Part shown: positions 1 to 9,036 of the stretch, piece by piece | How positions within the stretch are numbered: the stretch's first letter is position 1 | How the letters are laid out: each line of letters starts with the position of its first letter | Source of the DNA: Candidatus Avoscillospira stercoripullorum | Lineage (GTDB): Bacteria; Bacillota; Clostridia; Oscillospirales; Oscillospiraceae | Assembly: GCA_018712905.1 (NCBI GenBank) | Contig: DVGD01000036.1 | Location: forward strand, 1 to 12,642 | DNA length: 12,642 nucleotides | Direction: 5' to 3' | Position numbers and translations under genes: made by a program | Notes under the pieces: generated by a model | Database searches by the model: none | Seen by the model: only the letters and a program-made list of their open reading frames with translations | What the model was told of the DNA's origin: nothing

Positions 1-2751
<2,751 letters not shown>

Positions 2752-2791
2752 GTGCGTCAAACCTTTCCGCGATTGAAAATCAAACAGCTGG

Positions 2792-2800
2792 ATTATATCA
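2792..2800 (-). promoter_or_regulatory. Extended -10 promoter of secA
   Basis: Read on the minus strand, a perfect TATAAT (2797-2792) is preceded by TGA (2800-2798), giving an extended -10 element about 40 bases before the secA start codon. The position 17 bases further upstream falls in a T tract (about 2813-2820) with no good TTGACA, which is common for extended -10 promoters. Transcription would start near 2785. Confidence 0.6.
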
Positions 2801-2835
2801 CAAACTGCCCCTTAAAAAAAGGATATTCTGTGAAC

Positions 2836-2875
2836 TTTCCCGCGGGCTGGGAAAATTTAGCCCTTGTGCCCAAGG
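2836..2875 (-). terminator. Weak candidate terminator after the three-gene operon
   Basis: Just after the zinc-ribbon gene on the minus strand is a small hairpin, CCTTG/CAAGG (2862-2866 with 2871-2875, four-base loop), then GCTAAATTTT. A second hairpin, TTTCCC/GGGAAA (2836-2841 with 2849-2854), follows. Neither has a clean T run right after a long stem, so termination may be partial and some readthrough into secA is possible. Confidence 0.25.
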
Positions 2876-2881
2876 AATCCT

Positions 2882-3586
2882 TTAATAAAAGAGGCGTTTT
2901 GCAATTTCCTCCCGAATTTTCTGCCGTCTGGCCACCAGCCGCGCCGCCGCGGCCAGCACCCAGCAGGAGATGAGCACATAGGGCGCCCACTGAAACCGCA
3001 CCGATCCCAAATAGAGATCCACCACCAGCTCCACGCCCATGGCCAAAAGGCCGCAGAGTAAGAGCAGCAGCGCCGTGCGGTTGAGGGGATCCCTGCCCCA
3101 GCACTGGCGGAAGAGGTACACCAGAAGTAAAAGGGCGCCTGTGCTTCCGGCAGCCAGGGGAAGCCCCAGGGGCAAAAACCAGTTTCCGCCGGAGAAGTGG
3201 GCGATGCCCCACAGGTACAGGCACACCGCCACGCCGTCAAGCGCCAAAAACCGCAGCCGATGGTAGCGGCTGGCGGCCAGGGGCGGGAGAACCCACACCA
3301 TGAGCATGGTGAGGGCGCCGAAGACGTAGAACGACCACGAGAGCTGGCCGTCGGGCAGGAGGTCACAGAGCATGGTGACGAGAATGGGGATGGCCAGCAC
3401 CACAGCAAGGAGCGCCGCGGCAAACTGCCGATCCACCCGGCGGAGCATCCGCTCGGCCTGGCGGGGGTATGGCCGCACCACCGGCTCCTGCCAGGGCTCC
3501 CGGGGGTTGATTACCTCCGTGCCGCACAAGGGACACCGGCGCTCGCTGGGAGACAGCTCCACGCCGCAGTTGACACAATAGGACAT
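2882..3586 (-). CDS. Zinc-ribbon multi-pass membrane protein (DUF6320-like)
   Basis: The 234-residue protein begins with a cytosolic zinc ribbon, C4-x2-C7 and C18-x2-C21 (YCVNCG...RCPLCG, followed by TEV). After a basic linker come about six hydrophobic stretches consistent with membrane helices (roughly residues 53-75, 80-105, 112-130, 137-160, 170-190 and 196-215). I recall this layout from the DUF6320 family in Clostridia and lactobacilli, where it often sits beside an alcohol-acetyltransferase-like protein, as here; the function is unknown. An AAAGGAG ribosome site overlaps the stop of the upstream gene, eight bases before the ATG, and only five bases separate the genes, so the two are probably co-translated. 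It is the last gene of the operon. The zinc ribbon could be a sensor or a docking module for its neighbours; that is inference. Confidence 0.78.
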   Translation of the reverse strand: MSYCVNCGVELSPSERRCPLCGTEVINPREPWQEPVVRPYPRQAERMLRRVDRQFAAALLAVVLAIPILVTMLCDLLPDGQLSWSFYVFGALTMLMVWVLPPLAASRYHRLRFLALDGVAVCLYLWGIAHFSGGNWFLPLGLPLAAGSTGALLLLVYLFRQCWGRDPLNRTALLLLLCGLLAMGVELVVDLYLGSVRFQWAPYVLISCWVLAAAARLVARRQKIREEIAKRLFY

Positions 3587-3591
3587 TGCCG

Positions 3592-4893
3592 TTACTCCTT
3601 TCCATCGGCGGGGTTGTTGCTCTCCACCTTCACATGGATGCCCGCCCGCACCAGATAGCGGAAAAATGCCCTGGGCAGATCGGTCTCACGGATGGTGCTG
3701 GTGAAGGTGAGGTGGGCGCTGCCCTGGTAGGAGAGCGCCGCCAGCACCACGCGGTTTTGTGACAAAGGCCCCAGCATCATGTCCATGCGGGTGACGTACT
3801 GCGCCATTTCCTGGGGCAGCCGCACCAGCCCCAGGTTACTCAGGCACGTGGAGGTGATTCGGTCGCCCACCTGGTGGAATACCAGCCGCATCACCAGGTT
3901 TTTGAGAAACAGCGGCACCAGCCTGAGGGCGATGCTCTGCTCAGAGCGGACGTTCTGGGAAAACCGGGCGCAGAGGTTTTTCTCCGTGGCCTCCAAGGCC
4001 ATCTGGCAGTGGACGATGTTGGTGAGCTCCTCTATGGTGTAGTGCCCCAGCCGGGGCTCCATGCCGGGGTTTACATAAAGCGCAAAGTTGCGTACGGTCT
4101 CGCTGGGGAAGAAGCTGCGCAGGTTCACCGGCACGCAGACCTTCACCGGCTTGAGGCGGCCTTTGGGGCGCACACTGCGCCGCTGCATCTCGTCCAGGCA
4201 AAGGAGGAGCACGGCGGTGAGGTATTCGGTCACCGACACGCCGTAGGAGCGCGCCTTCTCCTTTAGCTCCGCCACCGGGCACATGCCGGTGATGACGTGG
4301 ATGACGTCCGGCGGCTCGTCGGTGCCGCGGACGTGGTAGGCGGCCTTCTCCGCCCGGGGGAGCGTCTCCGGCCGGGCATAGCGCAAAAAGGCGTCCTCCA
4401 GCTCCTCTGGCCGGGGCTGCTCGTCGCAGTCTAAAAGGCCGCTGCCCCGGGGAATGGCCGCGCCGTATTTAAGCCTCAGGTATTCGGCCACCAGGGTCTT
4501 TAAAAAGAGAAGCCCGCCGGTGCCGTCGGTGAGCACGTGGAAGTACTCGCAGGCGATGCGGGTCTCATAATAGCGCACCCGGAAGAGGAAGCGGTCGTTG
4601 TCCTTCAAATCCATGGGCACGCAGGGGTTTTGCACGTCCTGCTGGATGGTGGGGGCGCGGTCGGTGTGCTGGAGGTAAAACCAGAACACGCCCCGCTTGA
4701 GCCGCACGGCAAAGGCGGGAAACCGCCGCGTCACGGCGTTCACCGCCTGCTGCAAGACCACTGGATCCACCGCCTCGGTGAGGTTGGCCGAGAAGCGGAA
4801 GAGCGCCGTCCAGCTGCGGCGCATGGCGGCGGGGTAGATCTTCGCGGCATTGTCCAGGCGCATCCAGCCCCGGCGAAGCAGTTCATCGGCCAT
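3592..4893 (-). CDS. HxxxDG acyltransferase (alcohol acetyltransferase / condensation-domain-like)
   Basis: This 433-residue protein resembles the CoA-dependent acyltransferase superfamily that includes condensation domains, PapA-type enzymes and alcohol acetyltransferases. The active-site motif is HVLTDG (H119, D123, G124), preceded by the typical N-terminal half (SWTALFRFSANL, then a stretch near RRFPAFAVRLKRG). A C-terminal half near SNLGLVRLP (about residue 350) matches the place where the second lobe contacts the first. In the family the histidine deprotonates an alcohol or amine that attacks an acyl thioester. The true substrate is not visible. No signal peptide is seen, so it is cytosolic or peripheral. 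The ATG at 4893 has GGAGG seven bases upstream. An ATG at 4899 would overlap the hydrolase stop as ATGA but sits too close to GGAGG. The hydrolase gene ends two bases before the chosen start. Confidence 0.82.
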   Translation of the reverse strand: MADELLRRGWMRLDNAAKIYPAAMRRSWTALFRFSANLTEAVDPVVLQQAVNAVTRRFPAFAVRLKRGVFWFYLQHTDRAPTIQQDVQNPCVPMDLKDNDRFLFRVRYYETRIACEYFHVLTDGTGGLLFLKTLVAEYLRLKYGAAIPRGSGLLDCDEQPRPEELEDAFLRYARPETLPRAEKAAYHVRGTDEPPDVIHVITGMCPVAELKEKARSYGVSVTEYLTAVLLLCLDEMQRRSVRPKGRLKPVKVCVPVNLRSFFPSETVRNFALYVNPGMEPRLGHYTIEELTNIVHCQMALEATEKNLCARFSQNVRSEQSIALRLVPLFLKNLVMRLVFHQVGDRITSTCLSNLGLVRLPQEMAQYVTRMDMMLGPLSQNRVVLAALSYQGSAHLTFTSTIRETDLPRAFFRYLVRAGIHVKVESNNPADGKE

Positions 4894-4895
4894 AG

Positions 4896-5783
4896 TCATT
4901 CCTCCAGCAGCGTTTTGATTTCCCGCCAGGCGGCGTTGGCCTCGGGCACGCCGTAGAGTAAGTACGCGTGCCACATCCCCGGCTCGATGGAGATTGTGGC
5001 GGGCACCCCGGCATCCAAGAGCCGCGTGCAGAGCCGGCGGGAATCGTCGAGGAGAATTTCATCTCCGCCCACGTAGATGGCGCAGGGCGGAAGCCCCGTG
5101 AGGTCTCCCCACAGAGGAGACACCAGCGACAGTGCCGCCTGCTCCGGGGCGTAGCAAGCGGCATAGGCGGCAAGCTCGGACTTGGTGAGGGAGATATCCA
5201 CCTCCCGGTTTTCCTCCATGCTCTCGCCGCTCAAGGTGAGATCCGTCCACGGCGAGATGGCCACCAGCCTGGCGGGCAGGGGAATGCCTTGGGCTTTGAG
5301 CAGCAGGCACAGGGAGAGGATGAGCCCGCCCCCGGCGGATTCTCCGATGAGGGTGATGTCTGAGCCCTGGTAGCCCTGCCCCAGGAGATATTGGTAGGCG
5401 GTCATGGCGTCGTCCAGGGCGGCAGGGAAGGGGTGCTCCGGCGCCAGGCGGTAGGCGATGCACAGCGTCCTTACGCCGGTCTTGGCGGCGATGACCCCGG
5501 CAAACCCCGCTGCATAGCGGATGGAGCCTGCCACATACCCGCCGCCGTGGAGATAGAGCAGCACCCGCGGATCCTCCAGGGTGGTCTCGGCGGGGGTGAG
5601 CCAGCAGGCGGGGAAGTCCTCCAGCTGAAAGTCCTGCCGCTGTACCTTGGCGGCCACGGTCTTGGCGCCCAGCTCTCCCAGGGCTTCCTGGAGATTGCGG
5701 GAGGTCTGGATGGAGGTCTTGGTGAGGATGGGTTTCATCAGGCGGATTTGCTCGCGCAAAACCGAAGAGACAAGGCTTGGCAT
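4896..5783 (-). CDS. Alpha/beta hydrolase, hormone-sensitive-lipase family esterase
   Basis: This 295-residue enzyme has the marks of the HSL (bacterial family IV) carboxylesterases. The oxyanion-hole motif is HGGG (79-82) and the nucleophile elbow is GESAGG, with catalytic Ser149. Asp241 lies in GGDEILLDD and His272 in GMWHAYL. YRLAPEHPFPAAL (about 111-123) is also typical of the family. Such enzymes cleave short to medium acyl esters in the cytosol; there is no signal peptide. The start at 5783 is preceded by GAGAGGAG with five bases of spacing. It is the first gene of the operon and is followed directly by an acyltransferase. The pairing of an ester-breaking and an ester-making enzyme suggests turnover of one acyl group, but the substrate cannot be read from the sequence. 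Confidence 0.93.
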   Translation of the reverse strand: MPSLVSSVLREQIRLMKPILTKTSIQTSRNLQEALGELGAKTVAAKVQRQDFQLEDFPACWLTPAETTLEDPRVLLYLHGGGYVAGSIRYAAGFAGVIAAKTGVRTLCIAYRLAPEHPFPAALDDAMTAYQYLLGQGYQGSDITLIGESAGGGLILSLCLLLKAQGIPLPARLVAISPWTDLTLSGESMEENREVDISLTKSELAAYAACYAPEQAALSLVSPLWGDLTGLPPCAIYVGGDEILLDDSRRLCTRLLDAGVPATISIEPGMWHAYLLYGVPEANAAWREIKTLLEE

Positions 5784-5824
5784 ATAGGCTCCTCTCCCCG
5801 CCGGGGCGGGATGTACTTTTTCCT

Positions 5825-5853
5825 AGTATACCACAGTTTACCGCCGGATGGAA
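5825..5853 (-). promoter_or_regulatory. Extended -10 promoter of the hydrolase operon
   Basis: On the minus strand TATACT (5830-5825) is preceded by TGG (5833-5831), an extended -10. The hexamer 17 bases upstream (5853-5848, TTCCAT) is a poor -35. A start near 5818 would give a leader of about 35 bases before the ATG at 5783. Confidence 0.5.
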
Positions 5854-5866
5854 TGGAAAAGGCTCC

Positions 5867-5895
5867 TTTACAAGGAGGCGAAATGATGGTAACAT
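5867..5895 (+). promoter_or_regulatory. Sigma-A type promoter of the glycosidase-SLH gene
   Basis: TTTACA (5867-5872, five of six matches to TTGACA) is followed after exactly 17 bases by TAACAT (5890-5895), itself preceded by TGG, an extended -10. The predicted start near 5902 gives a leader of about 42 bases. AAAGGAG lies just before the ATG at 5944. The promoter is divergent from the hydrolase promoter, with 36 bases between the two -10 elements' outer ends. Confidence 0.65.
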
Positions 5896-5943
5896 GAAGA
5901 CGCGTTTCGACGCAAATCTCTCAAGAGAAAAAGGAGCTTCACC

Positions 5944-8184
5944 ATGAAACGACTGAAAATCGGAGCAATCTCGGCGCTGCTGGTGCTGGGACTGCTGGTG
6001 GGAAGCGCCGGTGCAGCCGGCAGCGGCGTGCTGCATGAGGCGTCCCTCCAATTGTCCGGCGACCTCACCCTCACCGGCGCGTATCTCGACCAGGGCGACG
6101 GCGCCAAGGAGCAGGTGCTCACCTACACCCCCGGCGGCGACGTGACGCCTCTGGTGGTCTACGGCGACACCCTCTATGGCCGCAGTACCATGGATTACAT
6201 ACAGTCTTACCTCTCCAAGAAGGGCTATACCGCCGTGGGCGCCATCAATGCCTCGTTCTTTGATATGTCCACCGGCATTCCCTATGGCATGCTGGTCACC
6301 GAGGGTGTTCTTCGCACCAGCGGCAACGTGACCACCGTGGGCATTTTGGAAGACGGCAGCGTCACCATCGGCGTCCCGGAGCTTACCATGAAGCTCACCT
6401 ACGCCGGCGGTACCACGGATCTCAACTATAATAAAGCCCTCAGTAAGTCCAACGGCTTCTGCCTCTACTCCCAGGACTACGACTATGTGACCAAGAACAG
6501 CTTAAAGGGCTATTATCTGGTGTTGGAGGCCGCGGAAACGGAGCTCACCACCAGCTGCACCGTGGAGGCAAAGGTTGTGGACGTGGTGGAGAATGAAACC
6601 CTGGCGGACATCCCCGAGGACGGCTTCCTCTTGGGAATCGCCATGGACACCGACTACCAGTCCGCCCTGAAAAACATCAAAGGCATGAAGGTGGGCGACA
6701 CGGTCACCATCACCACCACCGTCTCCTCCGACTGGGAGGATGTTGTCTATGCTGTGGGCGGCGGAGAGCTGCTGGTGGAAAATGGCAGGGCGCTCTCCGG
6801 CTTTACCCTGGACACGGCCAAGAAGCAGGTGGCCAGAACGGCGCTGGGACTTCTTAAAAATGGCGACGTGATCTGCTACACCGTGGACAAGGGGCATGGC
6901 TCCAACGGCATGACCCTGGAGGAGCTGGCCGAGCGGCTGGCGGAGCTGGGGTGCGTCACGGCCATCAACTTGGACGGCGGCGGCTCCACCTGCATCGGCG
7001 TCACCCAGCCCGGCGACACCACCTTCACCACCGTCAACAACCCCTCCGACGGCAAGCAGCGCGAGTGCGCCAACTATCTTTTCTTCGTCCGTCCCACCAA
7101 GTCGGCCGGGGTGGCCGCCCAGCTCTATCTCTATCCCTATGACGCCGCGGTGCTCCCCGGCGGCCAGGTGGAGATGACTGTCAAGGCTGTGGATCGGAAC
7201 TACATGGCCGCCACGGTTCCCAGCAGCGTGAGCCTCACGGCCACCGGCGGCACCCTGGAGGGCAGCACCTTCACCGCGGGCAGCGCCGGTACCGCCACGG
7301 TGCGTGCCAGCGCCGGCGGCCTCCAGACCAGCGTATCGGTGCTGGTGGTGGAGTCACCCTCGAGCATCACCTTGAGCCGCCAGGACGACGACAAGGCGCT
7401 TCAGAAGCTGGTGGTGGAGAACGGAACCAGCGTTGACCTCACCGCCCAGGCCACCTACCTCGGCACGGACATCTCCGCCCAGGACACCTCCTTCACCTGG
7501 AGCCTCACCCCCGCGGTGGGCACGGTGGATGAAAATGGCGTTCTCACCGCCGGGGAGGATAACGCCACCGGCGAGCTCACCGTGACCTGCGGCGAAACGT
7601 CGGTGACCATCCCTGTGGAGGTCAAGGGCAATCCCTTTGTGGACACCAAGGAGCACTGGGCGAAGGATTATATCACAGAGCTCTATCTGGAGGGCGTGCT
7701 CCAGGGCTCCAAGAATGAAGATGGCGAGATGGTGTACCGTCCCGACGATTCCATGACCCGGCAGGAGTTTGTGGCGTCGCTCATCCGGTGGCTGGGCGTG
7801 GACAGCGCGCAGTATGCCGACGTTGAGCTGCCTTTTGCCGACACCGACAAGATCTCCGCCTGGGCGCTCCAGGACGTGAAGGCGGCCTATACCCTGGGCT
7901 ACTTCACCGGCAGCGGCAGCGGAGAAAATCGCCGCGCCAATCCCACCGCCACCATCACCCGGGAGGAGGCCATGACCATTCTGGCACGCACCGCGCAGCT
8001 GGAATCGGACTCTGACGCATTGTCCCGGTTCTCGGATGCTGACAGCGTCTCCAGCTGGGCAAAGCCCGCCATCACCGCCATGGTGGAACTGGACGTCATC
8101 GACGGCTCCGGCGGCAAGCTCCAGCCCCAGGGAAATGTCACCCGGGCGCAGGTAGCCAAGATGCTCTGCACCATGCCGGAATAA
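5944..8184 (+). CDS. Secreted phosphodiester glycosidase (NAGPA) domain protein with SLH anchor
   Basis: The 746-residue protein starts with a Sec signal peptide (KRLK, then a hydrophobic stretch, probable cleavage after SAGA near residue 24). Residues about 60-385 form a phosphodiester glycosidase domain (NAGPA / DUF2233), recognised by NASFFDMSTG (102-111), VARTALG (296-302) and INLDGGGST (341-349). In the family this fold removes sugars linked through phosphodiesters, such as GlcNAc-1-phosphate groups. Residues about 390-560 look like two bacterial Ig-like domains. Residues about 562-746 are three SLH repeats (VDTKEHWAKDYI, ADTDKISAWALQDV, SDADSVSSWAKPAI), which bind pyruvylated cell-wall polysaccharide. 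It should therefore sit on the outside of the wall, and a phosphodiester in wall polymer is a reasonable substrate guess. It has its own promoter and a strong terminator, so it is probably transcribed alone. Confidence 0.93.
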   Translation: MKRLKIGAISALLVLGLLVGSAGAAGSGVLHEASLQLSGDLTLTGAYLDQGDGAKEQVLTYTPGGDVTPLVVYGDTLYGRSTMDYIQSYLSKKGYTAVGAINASFFDMSTGIPYGMLVTEGVLRTSGNVTTVGILEDGSVTIGVPELTMKLTYAGGTTDLNYNKALSKSNGFCLYSQDYDYVTKNSLKGYYLVLEAAETELTTSCTVEAKVVDVVENETLADIPEDGFLLGIAMDTDYQSALKNIKGMKVGDTVTITTTVSSDWEDVVYAVGGGELLVENGRALSGFTLDTAKKQVARTALGLLKNGDVICYTVDKGHGSNGMTLEELAERLAELGCVTAINLDGGGSTCIGVTQPGDTTFTTVNNPSDGKQRECANYLFFVRPTKSAGVAAQLYLYPYDAAVLPGGQVEMTVKAVDRNYMAATVPSSVSLTATGGTLEGSTFTAGSAGTATVRASAGGLQTSVSVLVVESPSSITLSRQDDDKALQKLVVENGTSVDLTAQATYLGTDISAQDTSFTWSLTPAVGTVDENGVLTAGEDNATGELTVTCGETSVTIPVEVKGNPFVDTKEHWAKDYITELYLEGVLQGSKNEDGEMVYRPDDSMTRQEFVASLIRWLGVDSAQYADVELPFADTDKISAWALQDVKAAYTLGYFTGSGSGENRRANPTATITREEAMTILARTAQLESDSDALSRFSDADSVSSWAKPAITAMVELDVIDGSGGKLQPQGNVTRAQVAKMLCTMPE

Positions 8185-8198
8185 TTCGAAAGAAGCTT

Positions 8199-8244
8199 CC
8201 CGCACCAGGTTGGCTGAGACCGCCCCTGGTGCGGGGATTTTTTT
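8199..8244 (+). terminator. Strong intrinsic terminator after the SLH protein
   Basis: Perfect 11-base arms CCCGCACCAGG (8199-8209) and CCTGGTGCGGG (8225-8235), a 15-base loop, then seven T (8238-8244). It begins 14 bases after the stop codon of the upstream gene. Confidence 0.92.
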
Positions 8245-8283
8245 GCCCCTGCGCGCATAGAGTGTGGCAAGGAGGGACACGCC

Positions 8284-8673
8284 ATGAGACAAAAACATGA
8301 ACCCATCCCCTGGAAGCGGGGGCTAATCGCCATTCTTGCCGCTCTGGCCGTCAGCGCGCTTTGCTGCGGCCTTCTGTCGCTGCTGACCCTGGGGGAGAAG
8401 ATCCCGCTGGAGGGCGCCAAGACCGCCGCGCCGATCCTCTCGGCGCTGAGCCTGTTTGCCGCCTGCTACTATACGGTGCGGCCGCAGCGGCAGCAGAAGC
8501 TGCTCATCGCCCTGGGCATGGGCGCGGTCTATGTGGCGGCGCTCTTTCCCCTGCGCCAGTGGGTGGCGCCTCAGGAGGCGGTGACGCTGGATCTGCGCCT
8601 GGCTGCCCTGGCTGTGGCTGCTGCGGGGGCAGGACTTTTAGCCAGCAAAACGCCGCGCCGCACGAGAAGGTGA
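8284..8673 (+). CDS. Small four-helix membrane protein (possibly TIGR04086-like)
   Basis: This 129-residue hydrophobic protein has about four membrane helices (roughly residues 12-33, 45-62, 71-88 and 103-120). The N-terminus is basic (RQKHEPIPWKR) and the tail very basic (KTPRRTRR), so both ends are probably cytosolic. AAGGAGG stands seven bases before the ATG, a strong ribosome site that supports this being a real gene. The size, helix number and basic tail fit my memory of the TIGR04086 small membrane proteins of Clostridia, but no diagnostic motif is visible, so the family is only a suggestion. No promoter is obvious in the 39 bases after the preceding terminator; expression may depend on readthrough or on a weak promoter within that gap. 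Confidence 0.7.
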   Translation: MRQKHEPIPWKRGLIAILAALAVSALCCGLLSLLTLGEKIPLEGAKTAAPILSALSLFAACYYTVRPQRQQKLLIALGMGAVYVAALFPLRQWVAPQEAVTLDLRLAALAVAAAGAGLLASKTPRRTRR

Positions 8674-8684
8674 AGGAATACCGT

Positions 8685-8730
8685 CATTTTGCTGGAACGT
8701 AAATATTATTTACGCACTAACGGCAAAATG
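8685..8730 (+). repeat. Two-tier nested inverted repeat
   Basis: The outer arms CATTTTGC (8685-8692) and GCAAAATG (8723-8730) are perfect. Nested inside is a second perfect stem, CGTAAAT (8698-8704) and ATTTACG (8708-8714), with a three-base loop. Five and eight unpaired bases separate the tiers. It begins 11 bases after the membrane-protein stop. There is no T run, so it is not a standard terminator; it could be a folded mRNA 3' end, a protein site, or a remnant of a small mobile repeat. Confidence 0.45.
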
Positions 8731-8763
8731 CAGGATGAGATGCAGTTTCTATATTTGGGAGAG

Positions 8764-8807
8764 AAATCAGCCCTGCCACACCAAATATTGTGTGCGGGGC
8801 TGATTTT
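8764..8807 (+). terminator. Long hairpin, probable terminator of the small membrane-protein gene
   Basis: Ten-base arms AAATCAGCCC (8764-8773) and GGGCTGATTT (8797-8806) enclose a second stem, CACAC (8777-8781) with GTGTG (8790-8794). The right arm ends in four T followed by CC. A run of A on the left side means it could also work in the opposite direction. The T tract is short, so efficiency is uncertain. Confidence 0.5.
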
Positions 8808-8839
8808 CCAGGAGACTTTTTGGGCTCTTGGTTTCTAAG

Positions 8840-8912
8840 TTAACATAAAAAGATTAACATAATATTTGTCATAATTAACAAAAATTTCTGAATTTCCCAA
8901 TTTCCCTTGAAT
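8840..8912. repeat. AT-rich short direct repeats upstream of the SpoIIM-like gene promoter
   Basis: TTAACATAA occurs at 8840-8848 and 8854-8862 (14 bases apart), and TTAACAAAA at 8875-8883. Next comes a row of similar octamers (AATTTCTG, AATTTCCC twice) from about 8884 to 8906, directly before the -35 hexamer at 8907. Base composition is sharply more AT-rich than the genes on either side. The repeats may be activator sites, an upstream promoter element, or simple AT-rich sequence; I cannot assign a regulator. Confidence 0.35.
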
Positions 8913-8935
8913 TTCAGAGAGAATTGCTATATATT
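8907..8935 (+). promoter_or_regulatory. Sigma-A type promoter for the SpoIIM-like gene and xerD
   Basis: TTGAAT (8907-8912) and TATATT (8930-8935) are separated by exactly 17 bases, in a strongly AT-rich setting. A start near 8942 leaves a leader of about 95 bases before the ATG at 9037. I saw no convincing sigma-E type promoter, which would be expected if the gene were sporulation-specific. Confidence 0.6.
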
Positions 8936-8946
8936 ATCTACACTTG

Positions 8947-9018
8947 ATGGAAGACGGCGGTAGAAATAATCCAAAGCTCTGGAAATTATTTGTACTACTG
9001 TTTTTCCGGCCTACATAA
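8947..9018 (+). CDS. Possible 23-codon leader peptide (uncertain)
   Basis: An ATG at 8947 opens a 23-codon frame ending in TAA at 9016-9018, with a hydrophobic second half (WKLFVLLFF). It starts about five bases after the predicted transcription start, so it would be nearly leaderless, and it has no ribosome site. It is in the same frame as the SpoIIM-like gene and is separated from it by that single stop. It overlaps the T-tailed hairpin at 8958-9005 and ends exactly where the next hairpin begins. It may be chance. Confidence 0.2.
   Translation: MEDGGRNNPKLWKLFVLLFFRPT
8958..9005 (+). terminator. Attenuator-like hairpin with T5 tail in the leader
   Basis: CGGTAG (8958-8963) pairs with CTACTG (8995-9000, one G-T pair). 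AAATAAT (8964-8970) pairs with ATTATTT (8985-8991), and CCA with TGG closes a six-base loop. Small bulges lie at 8983-8984 and 8992-8994. Five T follow at once (9001-9005). This has the form of an intrinsic terminator placed between promoter and gene, though the stem is AT-rich and I found no clear competing antiterminator. Confidence 0.35.
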
Positions 9019-9033
9019 GCTCCCCATGGGAGC
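9019..9033 (+). promoter_or_regulatory. Hairpin masking the ribosome site of the SpoIIM-like gene
   Basis: GCTCCC (9019-9024) and GGGAGC (9028-9033) form a perfect six-base stem with a CAT loop. The right arm contains GGGAG, the only ribosome-site candidate for the ATG at 9037. Folded, this stem should lower translation. Confidence 0.5.
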
Positions 9034-9036
9034 GTG

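Noticed and set aside
3874..4266. Plus-strand frames opposite the acyltransferase
   Set aside because: Composition follows the reverse complement of the real gene; no ribosome site or family resemblance.
5873..5898. AAGGAGG followed by ATGATGGTAACATGA, looking like a four-codon leader peptide
   Set aside because: These bases are better explained as the spacer and extended -10 of the promoter at 5867-5895, so they lie upstream of the transcription start.
5904..5931. Small hairpins GCGT/ACGC and TCTC/GAGA in the leader of the SLH gene
   Set aside because: Stems of only four bases; too short to claim a structure.
7354..8298. Minus-strand frame of 314 codons opposite the SLH region
   Set aside because: It is a shadow of the SLH-encoding gene and crosses that gene's terminator, with no domain or start signal of its own.
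8674..9036. Known riboswitch or tRNA in the AT-rich island
   Set aside because: I compared the region by eye with c-di-GMP, T-box and other common folds and saw none of their conserved cores, and no cloverleaf.
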